Position numbers and translations under genes: made by a program
Assembly (NCBI GenBank): GCA_964019135.1
Contig: OZ025260.1
Coordinates: 22,686,254 to 22,750,253, forward strand
DNA from: Arenicola marina
Lineage: Eukaryota > Annelida > Polychaeta > Arenicolidae
Reading direction: 5' to 3'
Length of the DNA stretch: 64,000 nucleotides
The notes under the pieces: model-generated
Seen by the model: only the letters and a program-made list of their open reading frames with translations
Told to the model about the DNA's origin: nothing
The model's database searches: none
In this document: piece by piece, positions 44,705 to 54,969 of the stretch
Layout of the letters: every line of letters begins with the position of its first letter
Position numbering within the stretch: the stretch's first letter is position 1

Positions 44705-46024
44705 AAAGCGTCACCTACCGTCACGACCTAATGATTCTTTCGAAGGTCCACCCAGCCAACAGCGAGAAAAGTCGTTTAACGCATTCGTCCCTCTAAAAAA
44801 TGTAGTTATATGCCATTAGAGAGTGGTTATTCACGTAATTGTCGTACATGTACAGAGATTAGGAGCGGACGGATGTTTTTTTCATTGGATTAAATTAAGA
44901 TGTTTTTATTCTACACGGACATACATTGACATGCAATAAACAACTTGCGTGACACGACACCTTGTTTACATGAGATGTACGCTTTGATGAACTATACATA
45001 AGACGCTGTTGTACTCATCTACGCGAGTAACATGTAATAACATTTCAGGTTCACACATTAATTATGATTATACATATACTTGTATAATGATCTTGATATA
45101 CGTGAGCAGGTGTGAAAGCGGGAGAAGAGGTTTGTACTCGTAGGGGACTAAAAGTGAATAAATGTTATCTTGTGAGACATTCTTACATATGCCCTATGTT
45201 TGTTTGTGTTGACTTGTCATTGATACATATGACGCATGTTTTGTTTGTGAACAAGTTATACACACACGTGTGTAGTGGTATACGTGTAAAAATGTCAGAA
45301 ACGGTCGACAGTAGGTATTGCGATTTGCAAAGACTATCTTTCTGATGCGACAATAAATTATGGGTATAGGGAATAAAACAAATACAATAGAATTACCTTT
45401 TGCACTATCTCTTAATCTAAAAGCACACTTGATATAACGCGTACGCACGAATACTTCGTATTGTAACGACGACAGCAACGCTCGACATTATGTATTATGA
45501 TTTCGACATTGGCGTTCTCATGCGTCATAAAATTAAAGGTATCCGGGAGAAAAATGAAAGTTATTTACCTTTTGCAGTATCCTTCATTCTAAAATGAACA
45601 CTTGGTGCATACACATGAATACTCGTACCCTGACCGCTGTAATACATTTAAAAAAAGTTTATTTACAATACACTATATCAATTCAGGAGAGTGGAATGCA
45701 ATGTATGTCAATACCGTACACCACACTGGGGGGTTACCAGTATAGCGAAGGAAATGACACTGGTTAAATGCCATCGTGAATAAAGTTAATGCAAAAGTAT
45801 GTTGTCGATACCATGAAGACATTCACCACCAATAAGCCAGTTCGTAGTTCTGGCGTCGCAAGGCACTATGGGTAATGTCACGGCACATAAACAAACGCGC
45901 GTGTCTGCTGTCATCACGGCGGGTTGCGTGTGAACGCAGCACTTTTAAGGCGAATAAACATAGTTTTTGCCTATTATCTTCTTGTTATTTTTTGGAAATA
46001 CAAGTATATTGAATTAGGCCTGAG
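44705..46024. other. Intergenic sequence, no gene seen
   Basis: AT-rich with scattered short frames. The last 200 bp before 46025 (cacggcacataaacaaacgc...) probably includes the 5' region of the nuclease gene and may hold the left end of the ISL2EU-like element, which was not identified. Confidence 0.4.
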
Positions 46025-49008
46025 ATGGCTACCTTCGGTGAGTTTTGTTTATGGAATAAAGACAGACTTCAGGCATTTTTACGAGATCGTGGACTGCCGA
46101 CCTCTGGCAATAAGGACGAACTACAGGCTCTTGCCTACGGTGCGCAATACTTTGCCGTACCACAGAAAGCAACGGCAAAAGAAGAAGATCGTGCGCGAGC
46201 TGACCGGTATAAACAATTACTGAAAATTGATGACACGGTTCTGCCAGATCCACTCTCGGATTTGACCACAGGCTGGGTTGGAGAAGAAAAGGTGATTTTT
46301 CTCTGGCCGCCCTGTATGTATTACGAGATTGCGGAGTACCTGGTTGATAGCAGCGCAAAAGATTTGAGGACCAGCCTCCTAACAGACTACAAAGAAGGAA
46401 AGGCATATTTTTATTTTGAAACAGGTCTACTACCATGAAATTTCCAGGGATTCATTGTACTGTTTTTTTAAATCTGAATGTACCCCTTCCATGAACGTAA
46501 ACCACTACCCGCACAAAGTCTGGAACGCCATCGCGAAGAAAACTGAGACTATCGTCAGTGGTTACTGCTCTTGCTCTTGCAGGGTAAGTAGATCAACTTC
46601 GTTTTTCGATTTTCACAACTATTTATTTCACATTACTCATTATAAAATACAATTCAACACATTCACATTTTTGTATCATCATAATTAAGTTCAGGGCTAC
46701 AGAACCGGTCTTGAGTCGCATGGCCGTGGATGCATCAAGGCCTTTGTAAGCGAGGACCCCACCCCCCTAGTATTGAGTGGACTCCGTCCTTTTTCGGCCC
46801 CCACCCCCATGGTAAGATTTTCTAATCGGAAATGGACGCTCCCTTGTAACCCGTCCCCTGTGCATGGTCGTAAGATTTTTTCAAACTACTCAAAGTGGAC
46901 ATACAGTCACTATCCAATACAATTCAACACATATATACATTTCTTGTATCATCGTAATGAATGCATGGCTATAGAACCGGTGTGACATGCAGAAGTATCC
47001 CCCGTGTACAGCTGTAGAATACATGCTACCGCTTCATGTGTTCATAGACATAAATGAAAATTCATTTATTTCATTCATTTATGTCCAGGGTGTGTTTGTA
47101 CGGTGCCATTATGATAGATACAGGTGGGGTGATCTATCCGCATAGGGGACAATCCCGCATACCACATCGACATACCACATCTTGATTCGCATGGCTATAG
47201 ATATATAAGGGTCTGTGGATCTGTCTACGCGAGCACCACCCCCCCCCCATATTTTTGGAGGACACTTTTCCGCAACCCCCCCCCCCCCCCGCCAACCCGC
47301 TTTTTCATTGCTAGATCTGCTTCTGACGCATTTGAGCTATATATGGAAGTAGCCTATATGTGATTAAACATTGTGTACATGGTCTTTGTGACAGACTCGG
47401 ATCCCCTTGCAACCACGTAGCTGCTCTGCTGTTTAAGCTCGACTTTGCTTGGCAACAGGGTTACACCAGCAAGTCCTGTGCGTCACTGCCTGCGGAGTGG
47501 AAAGCATCGTCAAAGAACGCGACTGGAGAACCCAAGCTCATCAACGAGATGGAGTGGCGAAAACCACATTACAGTAAAAGGGGTTCCACAGTTGGCACCA
47601 AGCCGCTTTCCAGAAAGCTGTTTGCGCCAGCCAAGGAAAGTGCGGCTCCAACACTGGAAGGACTGATGGGTGCACTATATGTGCATTGCAGCGACGCCTG
47701 TGCGTTTCAGTACGCAGTTCCTGAAGCAACTGCAACCTATTTGCCTTGCGATGACGTGAACACTGGGACCGAGGTAGAGGTGACCACCAGTGCGTCCGTG
47801 CCCCGTCAATTGGGAAGCTATGTGTATCATACGGAGGCCAACTTTCTGCTAGTCCAGCCACACTAGACTCCGTGTGGCCACGGTAGGTGCGCGACATATC
47901 CAAGTTGGGAGCGGACCGCGTTTAATTTGTTGAACTAACTATCTGCATGTACCCTAGTATTGTCAAAGCTTGAGGTTGAGGAAATTGAGGTGGCTACCAG
48001 GGGTCAGAAAAACAATCCGCTATGGATCGAGCAACGTGTCGGCCGCATCACAGCCTCACAGGCCTACAGCGCACTTATCAAAGCTCGTAAGTTGAACAAA
48101 GGTGGAGAGGCTGGGAATATGGATAGTTTGATGGGAGCCATAAGCGGGAGGAATACCCTGAATCCAAATATTCCAGCATTAAAGTACGGTAGAGAAACGG
48201 AGCCAGTGGCAAGAGGAAAGTATGGAGAATTGATGACCAAAAGGGGCCATAAGTATGTTCAGGCCAGAGAGTGTGGCTTATTTGTTCACCCTGAGAAAGT
48301 GTATATGGCGGCTAGTCTTGACGCCATTGTTTCTTGTGATTGTTGCGAAGAAGGTCTAGAGATCAAGTGTCCACTCGGAATCGCACAGTCCAATCCCCAG
48401 TCCTGTCCTCCTCCTTACCTTTATCGTAATGAGACCAATCAGTTGACACTTAGAGCTAGACACCCATACCACACACAGATCCTTATGCAACTTGCAGTAA
48501 CGGACTACAACTGGTGCGACTTCTTTGTCTACACTGCCCAAGGCTATCATTTGAAAAGAATCCACAAAAGGTCATATCTTGCGCAAATTGAAGAATTGAC
48601 TGAGGCAGCAAACATCATTTTCTCACAGTTTGTGGTCCCAATGCTTGTCCCAACTGATGGGAGTCGCGACTCGGTCACGTGTCCCTTGCCAAGCTCTGCT
48701 TCACAAGCACCAGTTGCGCAAGCCTGTGCCACTGGGACTGAGCCAAGTCCTTGTCCGTCCACGAGTGACACACCCACTCCACCACCAAACAAAAAAAGGA
48801 AAACAACACGGAATTCAAACGAAGGGAAACAAAACCTGTGTATCTATGTGAAGTGTGTGAGGGAAGGTGTAAAGATGAGGCTGACATAGATGGTGCCGGG
48901 GACTTTAGTATTGGGTGTGACAAATGCTACCGGTGGTTCCACTGGGGATGTGTGGGATTTAGTGGAAAAGATTCTGGCGGCTGGCTTTGCTCCAATTGTG
49001 AAGATTAA
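46025..49008 (+). pseudogene. ISL2EU-type nuclease: SAP, SWIM, YqaJ and PHD domains, spliced and broken
   Basis: ATG at 46025. The first part has a SAP-like motif: LQAFLRDRGLPTSGNKDELQ. A frame change near 46420 leads to HYPHKVWNAIAKKTETIVSG then CSCSC; an intron follows (cttgcagggtaagt at about 46576; acceptor tttgtgacag at about 47394). The join would give CSCRLGSPCNHVAALL, a SWIM zinc finger. A later segment (47960-48889) is a YqaJ/lambda-exonuclease-like domain: WIEQRVGRITASQAYSAL, KYGRETEPVARGKYGEL, MAASLDAIVSCDC, GLEIKCPLG, and QILMQLAVTDYNWCDFFVY. The tail, one base out of frame, is a PHD finger, CEVCEGRC...GCDKCYRWFHWGC...WLCSNCED, ending TAA 49006-49008. The extra G at the donor and the two frame changes indicate decay or sequence error. 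Likely role: nuclease partner in transposition. Confidence 0.65.
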
Positions 49009-49041
49009 AGGGTAGGTAATTTCAGATAATTTATATTCAAT

Positions 49042-50950
49042 CTACGTGACCAGTGGGGGCAGTAAATTGCACAATGCAGCGCATACGATGACAACGTCAT
49101 CCAGAATTGGAATTAGGCTAATTGGGGCTGTGTTGTTCAGAATGGAGAACCACTTCAGCCGGCCAATTGCCCTCTCCACGTGTATTCTGGCATTTGCTAC
49201 TTTCTTCGTTTTGGCCACAGCAACAGCTGTCTGTTGTTCCCATCCAGAACTCGGAGGAGGGATCACTAACTTGGCGTGGCGCATCAACAGTTCTGCATTG
49301 ATGGTGAAACCACGGTCTGCAAGTATGACGTCATCAGTCCAAGAAACCAGATTTTGCTACGATGTGTTTATCTGAGGTCCTCCCTCCCTAGCCCTGGTAC
49401 ATGCCTCTTTTACCACGCCCGTAAACGGAGCTGGGGTGAGAGCCATGCCGCTGACACGGCCGAAAACAAGAAATCGGCAGAAATCGCGGACCGGTGGCTC
49501 AAGTTGAAGTTCATAACAGAATAAATATACAGTGCCTACCCGACAATGTGCGCCACGACGTTCCTAAAGCTTTTTGGACTTTCGTCGCACTTTCATTTCT
49601 TTGCTTGGTAATGTATTTTCTTGTAATCCAGACAATTTATTTCACCTCTCGCTTCGTTTTGAATGCTCCGCCGCTCGCCGGAAGTGAACAATCTTAGCGT
49701 GAGCACTCGCTGCCAGGCGGCGTTTGCGGGCGTGGTAAGAGAGGCATGTACCAGGGCTACTCCGTCCCCGCCCACTTGAGAGGAAGCTGATCATGCCATT
49801 TGGAGCGATACCCACTAAATATTTAACAGTGTTGTGTTTTTTGTAGTCTGACCAGGTATGCGCCTGTAGCTGCATGTGGCGAGGCCGATCTATATATATT
49901 TCAGTGCAGTCAAGGGTGCAACGAAGTTGTGGGTACTTGGCTGCAAGGCCCGCTGGTAGCATTGTCGTTATGGCATCATTGTCTGTCCAGAAGGCCAGGG
50001 GTTTAAGTTCTCTGGTCAGAAAGCGTATCCAAGTATTGATTATCTGGGAACATGTCCCTTCCGCACTCTGAAAAATATCGCAGAGAAAGTCATTTCGCAC
50101 TCCTGTGCGAAGCTTCATGAGCACCATGATGAATTTTTCTTTTCCAGGAAGTTTCCTTTGCGGACCAGACTGCTTGGGCGTACCCTTGAATTTACCAGGC
50201 ACCTTGGTGTCAGTGACTTTGATGTTGCCATCCCAGTACCTCATGTGCTTTACTTTCGGGGACAAATGGTGATACAGTGCCTCTAACATTCCACGATTTG
50301 GAGGGCCCGTGTTTAGACGCACCTTCTTGTCACTGGCAATAAACCTGTTGATTAACGGAGTTGTGTTGACACTTATTTGGCATTCATCCATGTTTTCTCT
50401 ATGATGCTTAATTTCGTCTGTAGCTGCCTTGAAGGCTTTCTTCACATGGAGTATTGGGCAAAGCATATCCGTGATCAGTGCATTGATTGTCGACTAAATG
50501 TGGTCCAGGTAACATGTCGTTAGACTCATCCAGGGACTCTGATGTCGTGGCCGTGAGTGTACGTGTGCTATGATCATTATCATGGGGTGTCCTTGGTGCG
50601 AGTGCCTTACGTGGTGGCCTTGGAGGCACCAACAGGGCATAGCCAAGATGCAAGGTGGTGTTTGGGTTTTGCACCGTAGGCTCACCATCTACAAAATGCA
50701 CAGAACATATCCTTGAGTAGCGTTGTGGTATCCAGTTTTTTCCTGTTTTCGGATCTGTCCTATTTACCAACTGGGTGCATTTCCTGCGACCTTTGAGCTC
50801 TGTTGGGAATGAGTATAATCCAAAAGGAGGCGGGTATGTACAGCGTCCTGTGTCTCGCTTGAATCCCACCTGTATCGTACAGTCTTGCGCCTTCCACTGC
50901 TGAAGTTTATACTCCCCATTCCCACAACCTTGTATGGCACACACTGGCAT
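49042..50950 (-). pseudogene. THAP-DDE transposase of ISL2EU-like element, split by a MITE
   Basis: On the minus strand, ATG at 50948-50950 opens MPVCAIQGCGNGEYK, a THAP zinc finger (C-x-C start, FGLYSFPTE, YSRICSVHFVDGEPT). A one-base frame change near 50440-50466 leads to a DDE_4-type catalytic domain: CTLDCTEIYIDRPRHMQLQ, HTWSDYKKHNTVKYLVGIAP, MISFLSSG. The coding sequence is cut there by a 367-bp MITE (49391-49757). It resumes on the far side with DVILADRGFTINAELLMRHA and NARIHVERAIGRLKWFSIL. Catalytic Asp (LDCTE), Asp (LADRG) and Glu (HVERA) are all visible. A few bases are missing just before LADRG. The product would have bound and cut the element's ends. Confidence 0.75.
49391..49757. 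mobile_element. 367-bp MITE nested in the transposase
   Basis: Inverted repeats of about 36 bp: gccctggtacatgcctcttt at the left and its inverted match at the right, flanked by TA on both sides. It lies inside the DDE domain and so landed after the ISL2EU-like element. A truncated relative is at 42856-43100. The TA flanks suggest Tc1/mariner-like mobilisation, but no autonomous partner is present. Confidence 0.8.
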
Positions 50951-52310
50951 TTCTGAAAGTAATACAGTTATGTAGGTTTAAAGTAGGTGTGTAATATTAT
51001 TGTATGTCTGCATGTATATATCATATACAGTAGCGGATCTGGGAATTTGCCAAGTTGCTCTCTGAAAACTTGCGACCGGGGGGGGGGCTGCTCGGAGATA
51101 CCGACTTTAACATTGTATGTTCAGGTTCCCAAGGGGGGGCGGTGCAACCCCCTAACCCCCCCCCCCCCCCTTTGATCGCCCCTGATGTATCGGAAGTTGA
51201 AATGGTGTTTACGTAATCATAGTAAGTTCAGTTTTATTCCTGACTATAATAAACATGTGCCATACACAAGACCAGGCCCCGTTGATTGACTACAGTCTAG
51301 TACGCCTAACGACTGCACCAGGGACCGCCCCCCTCGCCTATGTCATTTAGCATTGCCCTACCCCCCCCCCCCCCAACCCGCCATTAATTATGTACGTGAA
51401 TGACTAGTTGGTAGGTCGAGTATAGGGTTGCACATAGCCCCACTTGTGACGCTATAGGGGCGGAACTAGCTTTTATAATTGGGAGGGGAAGGGGGGGGTG
51501 CATCTCGATAATCTGCCGAATGCAGGCGATGCTTACAGTGAATGGGAACGGGCAGGGGGAGATATAAGTAGGGGGGGGGGTTGTCCCTTGGGAACATGAG
51601 CATACACTGTAACAACTCAGTTTTCCAATGAAATACATCACGAAATGACACTTTGTAGATGCAAGCCAGGCAGATCCAAGGAAGGGGGGCGAGGATTAAA
51701 CCCATCCCCCTCAAGCAAAGAGATGCTAAGCCTTCTTAGGGACTGTTAAAGTCGAAACTTTTTCAATGAAATTTTATATGAGGAAGAATGACATTTTTCT
51801 CTCCATGCAAAATCAAGGCCATCTAAGGTGTGTGGGGGTGGGGGTGGGGGGGGGGTATTTGCGTTCCTCGGGATTGGGCTTTTCATTTCACCGTGAACGG
51901 GGGATGAGGAAAATAATTCTTCGTGAACTGGGAATTTGGTATTAGCCGACTGCCGTGATTAAGGATTTTCATTAATCGTGAACTGGGAATTTTAATATTA
52001 AATGACCGTGAATCGGGAAATCGTCAATGTAGTATCGTGTATCCGTTTTCCATTACATGCGGAGGGTTCTGCTTTTAATTCATCGTGACCTGGGAATAGA
52101 GACATTTATTCCCGCCCCCCCCCCCCCCTACACCAAGGTTATAAGAAAAATGTGTCACGCTTTTTTTAATAGAGTAAAGCCTCCCCGGCCCCCACCTTTT
52201 CTAGATCCGCCCCTGAATGGAGGACTTTCACAGTGCATGGTCACAGTTCCAAGGGGGGGGGGGTGCATCTTACCTCCATATCCGCCCCATGTGCTATTTC
52301 GTTGCCGTAC
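50951..52310. other. Repeat-rich intergenic sequence with G/C tracts
   Basis: Several segments look like copies of one dispersed element marked by gcggatctggg or gatccgcccctg ends, ttcccaagggggg and gggtgcatct (about 51027-51185, 51455-51720, 52090-52290; a relative is at 9465-9580). Between 51890 and 52030 the phrase cgtgaactgggaatt repeats four times irregularly. No gene seen; this interval may include the right end of the ISL2EU-like element. Confidence 0.45.
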
Positions 52311-52780
52311 TGTGATATTTTAGGAATGGGGGGGGAGTGTCTTTACTTTAATTTGATGTACTTCTCGTTGTGTTATTCTAATTGGATCTAAACTTAATTT
52401 CGACAACCCCAACTGGGTGTTCGTTCCGAATTCGGTCTTACGTTAACACGTGGTGGCGAAGGCACTGAGGCGAAACGAAGTGGTTAAAGTTTCAATGATT
52501 TATTTAAACCCAAATAAAACACAAGTCACGAACTCCGTTATCGGTGTCACTTACCTGGCAGCAATTGGTAGAACTGCTGCCAGCCCCTTGCTCCGCAGGG
52601 CGGTGAATCCAAGAACTCAAAAACTATTTCTACCTAAAAAGTGCGACCGTCTCGCTCGCTGCCTCCCCGCTGACTCACCGCCCAGACCCAAGCCAAGCGG
52701 TGACATCACCGTTTCGGTTGCTATCGCAACGCTCGCGAGACTACACTCCCGGCCAAAAGTATGGGCACCCGAATACCACA
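52311..52780 (-). repeat. 3' LTR of the Gypsy element
   Basis: Partner of 61238-61707. A G-rich polypurine tract (minus strand) abuts its start at about 52781-52797. Confidence 0.92.
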
Positions 52781-52797
52781 CTCCCCCCCCCTTCAAA

Positions 52798-54969
52798 ACG
52801 TTCGCCCTCGAACGAATATATCCAAATGGGGAAATAATCAAAAAAAAAAAAAAAAATGTAAGGCATAAACCTAACTATGGTAAACCCAATTAAGACAATA
52901 TATCGAATGACCTATAAACACAGTAATGACCACATATATTAACAGCCGAACACACGGCAGTAATAGAGTTCAATTGCAGCTGTGTGATGTTGTGGACGCT
53001 GTCTCATAGGCGGCATAGCCAAGCCCGGCAAAGTCCGTATCGCTCCGCGACGCAGAGATGTCACTGGGTCACCGAAGTGGCCGACCGCGCAGCGATTCCG
53101 TGCTGGCGTCCAGGCCTCGTCCCGAGGCCCTGCGGCACCGACGCCACCACATGGTCACGCCAGGCGCGCAGAGGATGCCCCGGAACAGTCACAACCGCCG
53201 GCTGGGCCGGTCCTGACACCAGCAAAGTTTAGTGTCGGCTGCCGCAGCAGCCAGGATGTCCACTGCTGTAGCGACCACAGGTGGCGACGTCGTCATGGAC
53301 GTCGTCGCCATCCGGGCAGCCAGTGAGCGTCGCAGCTGCAGTAGCAGCCGCTGCTATCGCGGACGCCGATGCTGCCGCCGTTGTTGTCGCCGTTGTTGTC
53401 GCAGACGCCGAAGCTGTCGCGGACGCCGATGCTGTCGCGGACGCCGAAGCAGTCGCGGACGCCGAAGTTGTCGCGGACGCCGATGTGGTCGCGGACGCCG
53501 ATGCTGTCTCGGGACGCCGAAGCTGTCGCGGGCGCCGAAGTTGTCGCAGACGCCGATGTTGTCACGGACGCCGATGCTGTCTCGGACGCCGAAGCTGTCG
53601 GCGATAACGACGCCGTGTTGTCGCGCACGCCGATGCTGGCGGTGACGCCGCCGATGTCTGCCGCGGCCACCAATGATACCGGTGACGCCCATGATGCCGA
53701 GGACGCTGCTGATACGGTGGGCGCCCATGCCGCCGCTGACGCCGCGGACACCAATCAAACTGGTGTCGCTGCTGGTGTCCGGGCCTTGAAGTTTCCCGTA
53801 AGAGTCCGGCGGCTGTAGAGATGGCAGAGCGGCTAGAACGGCTCCCGCCCTAACGTAACAGGCACTATATAGCGCCCTGCTGGGGCTCCTTGCGGTCCCG
53901 TCACGGAGTCAACCAGGCACCAAGGCAGCCGTTAGACGAGCGAGGTCATTGAGTCCATCTGTATTCAGACAACTTCACAACAGCAAGTGTAGTCGGGTGA
54001 TCATTACTTTCACGCTTTACACATAGGTCATCGTGTTGTACAAATATCAACCCCAAAGATAACCCCAAATTACTCAATAAACAGGCTGTAAATTTAATCA
54101 CTAGCAATTCGACAAGCAAGGTCACCACTACTACCGCAAGCGGTTCAGTGGGTTCTACTAGACGTAAGCCTCCGACAGTCCGGTGGCAACAACAAGCATG
54201 TTGCGTTGTTTTAAACAATAGAATGAACCAGAATGAAAATGTAACATCCATACTCTGGACATAGAATTTAAACGATATGACATATAGTCAAACATGATAC
54301 AGAGAAAAAAAAATTATGCAATCGCATTAGTAATAATAATGACAGTAATGCAGTCAGTTTGTTGAAGAAAAATTTGGCTACTGAAAAGATCTCGACATAT
54401 TGAAACATTAACATACAATAACTAACGTACCGAGTAACCAGTCAACATGATGGCTATAATACCGTACCCGCCCCCTCATACCGCCTACCCAGATAACACA
54501 CCCGCTCACACCGTGGATGTACTCCAAAGCCAGCACAATACCACTGCCGGCAGTCAATTGTCTCGGTTACATCCCATACCAGGCCAACACCCTGTGGAGG
54601 CACACCGTGGTCGGCGGCTCGAGAGTACAGCTAAAAAAACGGAATATACTATTACGCCAGGCGCAACAGGCTCAAGACGACCTGAGGCAACCTGGCTGTA
54701 ACGTAAACCGCCCTCTACTTCACAGTTGGGGATTGATGCTGGACGGCGTCACCGAAGTGATCTGCCTGGATCCAGAATGTCACCCAGTGCTTCAGAAACA
54801 GCCGAAAGGAAAAATAAAACAACAACCACCCCTTACACTGCGTGGAACCCATGGCACCAATATCGTGCCCCGCCCAACCACCTAACCGAATCCTGTGCCC
54901 CACTACACCGCCTGAACCATAAATTCCCAAGACCCTTACAACCCGAGCAACAACCACAGGTGCGACGCC
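52798..54969 (-). other. Long non-coding interval between pol and 3' LTR
   Basis: 2.2 kb without an envelope-like frame. It includes a GC-rich 18-bp tandem array (53370-53640). The rest is AC-rich and has only short frames. Such a long 3' untranslated part is unusual but known in large Gypsy elements. Confidence 0.6.
53370..53640 (+). repeat. 18-bp GC-rich array inside the Gypsy element
   Basis: About 15 units of gacgccgaagctgtcgcg / gacgccgatgctgtcgcg. All frames on both strands stay open because 18 is a multiple of 3 (for example DADAVADAEAVAD and GVRDSI repeats). No start context or family match supports coding. Confidence 0.85.

Larger units (their letters stand above)
46025..50950. mobile_element. 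ISL2EU-like DNA transposon (coding part)
   Basis: Two convergent genes with 33 bp between their ends: a SAP-SWIM-YqaJ-PHD nuclease on + and a THAP-DDE transposase on -. A YqaJ nuclease next to a THAP/DDE transposase is the known make-up of ISL2EU elements in animals. Terminal inverted repeats were not found, so true ends lie outside these coordinates, perhaps in 45.7-46.0 and 50.95-51.3 kb. The element carries several frame breaks and a nested MITE, so it is not autonomous as written. Confidence 0.7.

Noticed and set aside
52450-52893. Frame repeated at 61377-61739 as a conserved gene
   Set aside because: It lies within the two LTRs, which are direct repeats.
53232-53818. Ala/Asp/Val and Arg/Cys repeat frames
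   Set aside because: 18-bp GC-rich array inside the Gypsy element; frames open on both strands.
52798-54969. An envelope-like gene in the Gypsy element
   Set aside because: No long frame with a signal peptide and membrane anchor is present.
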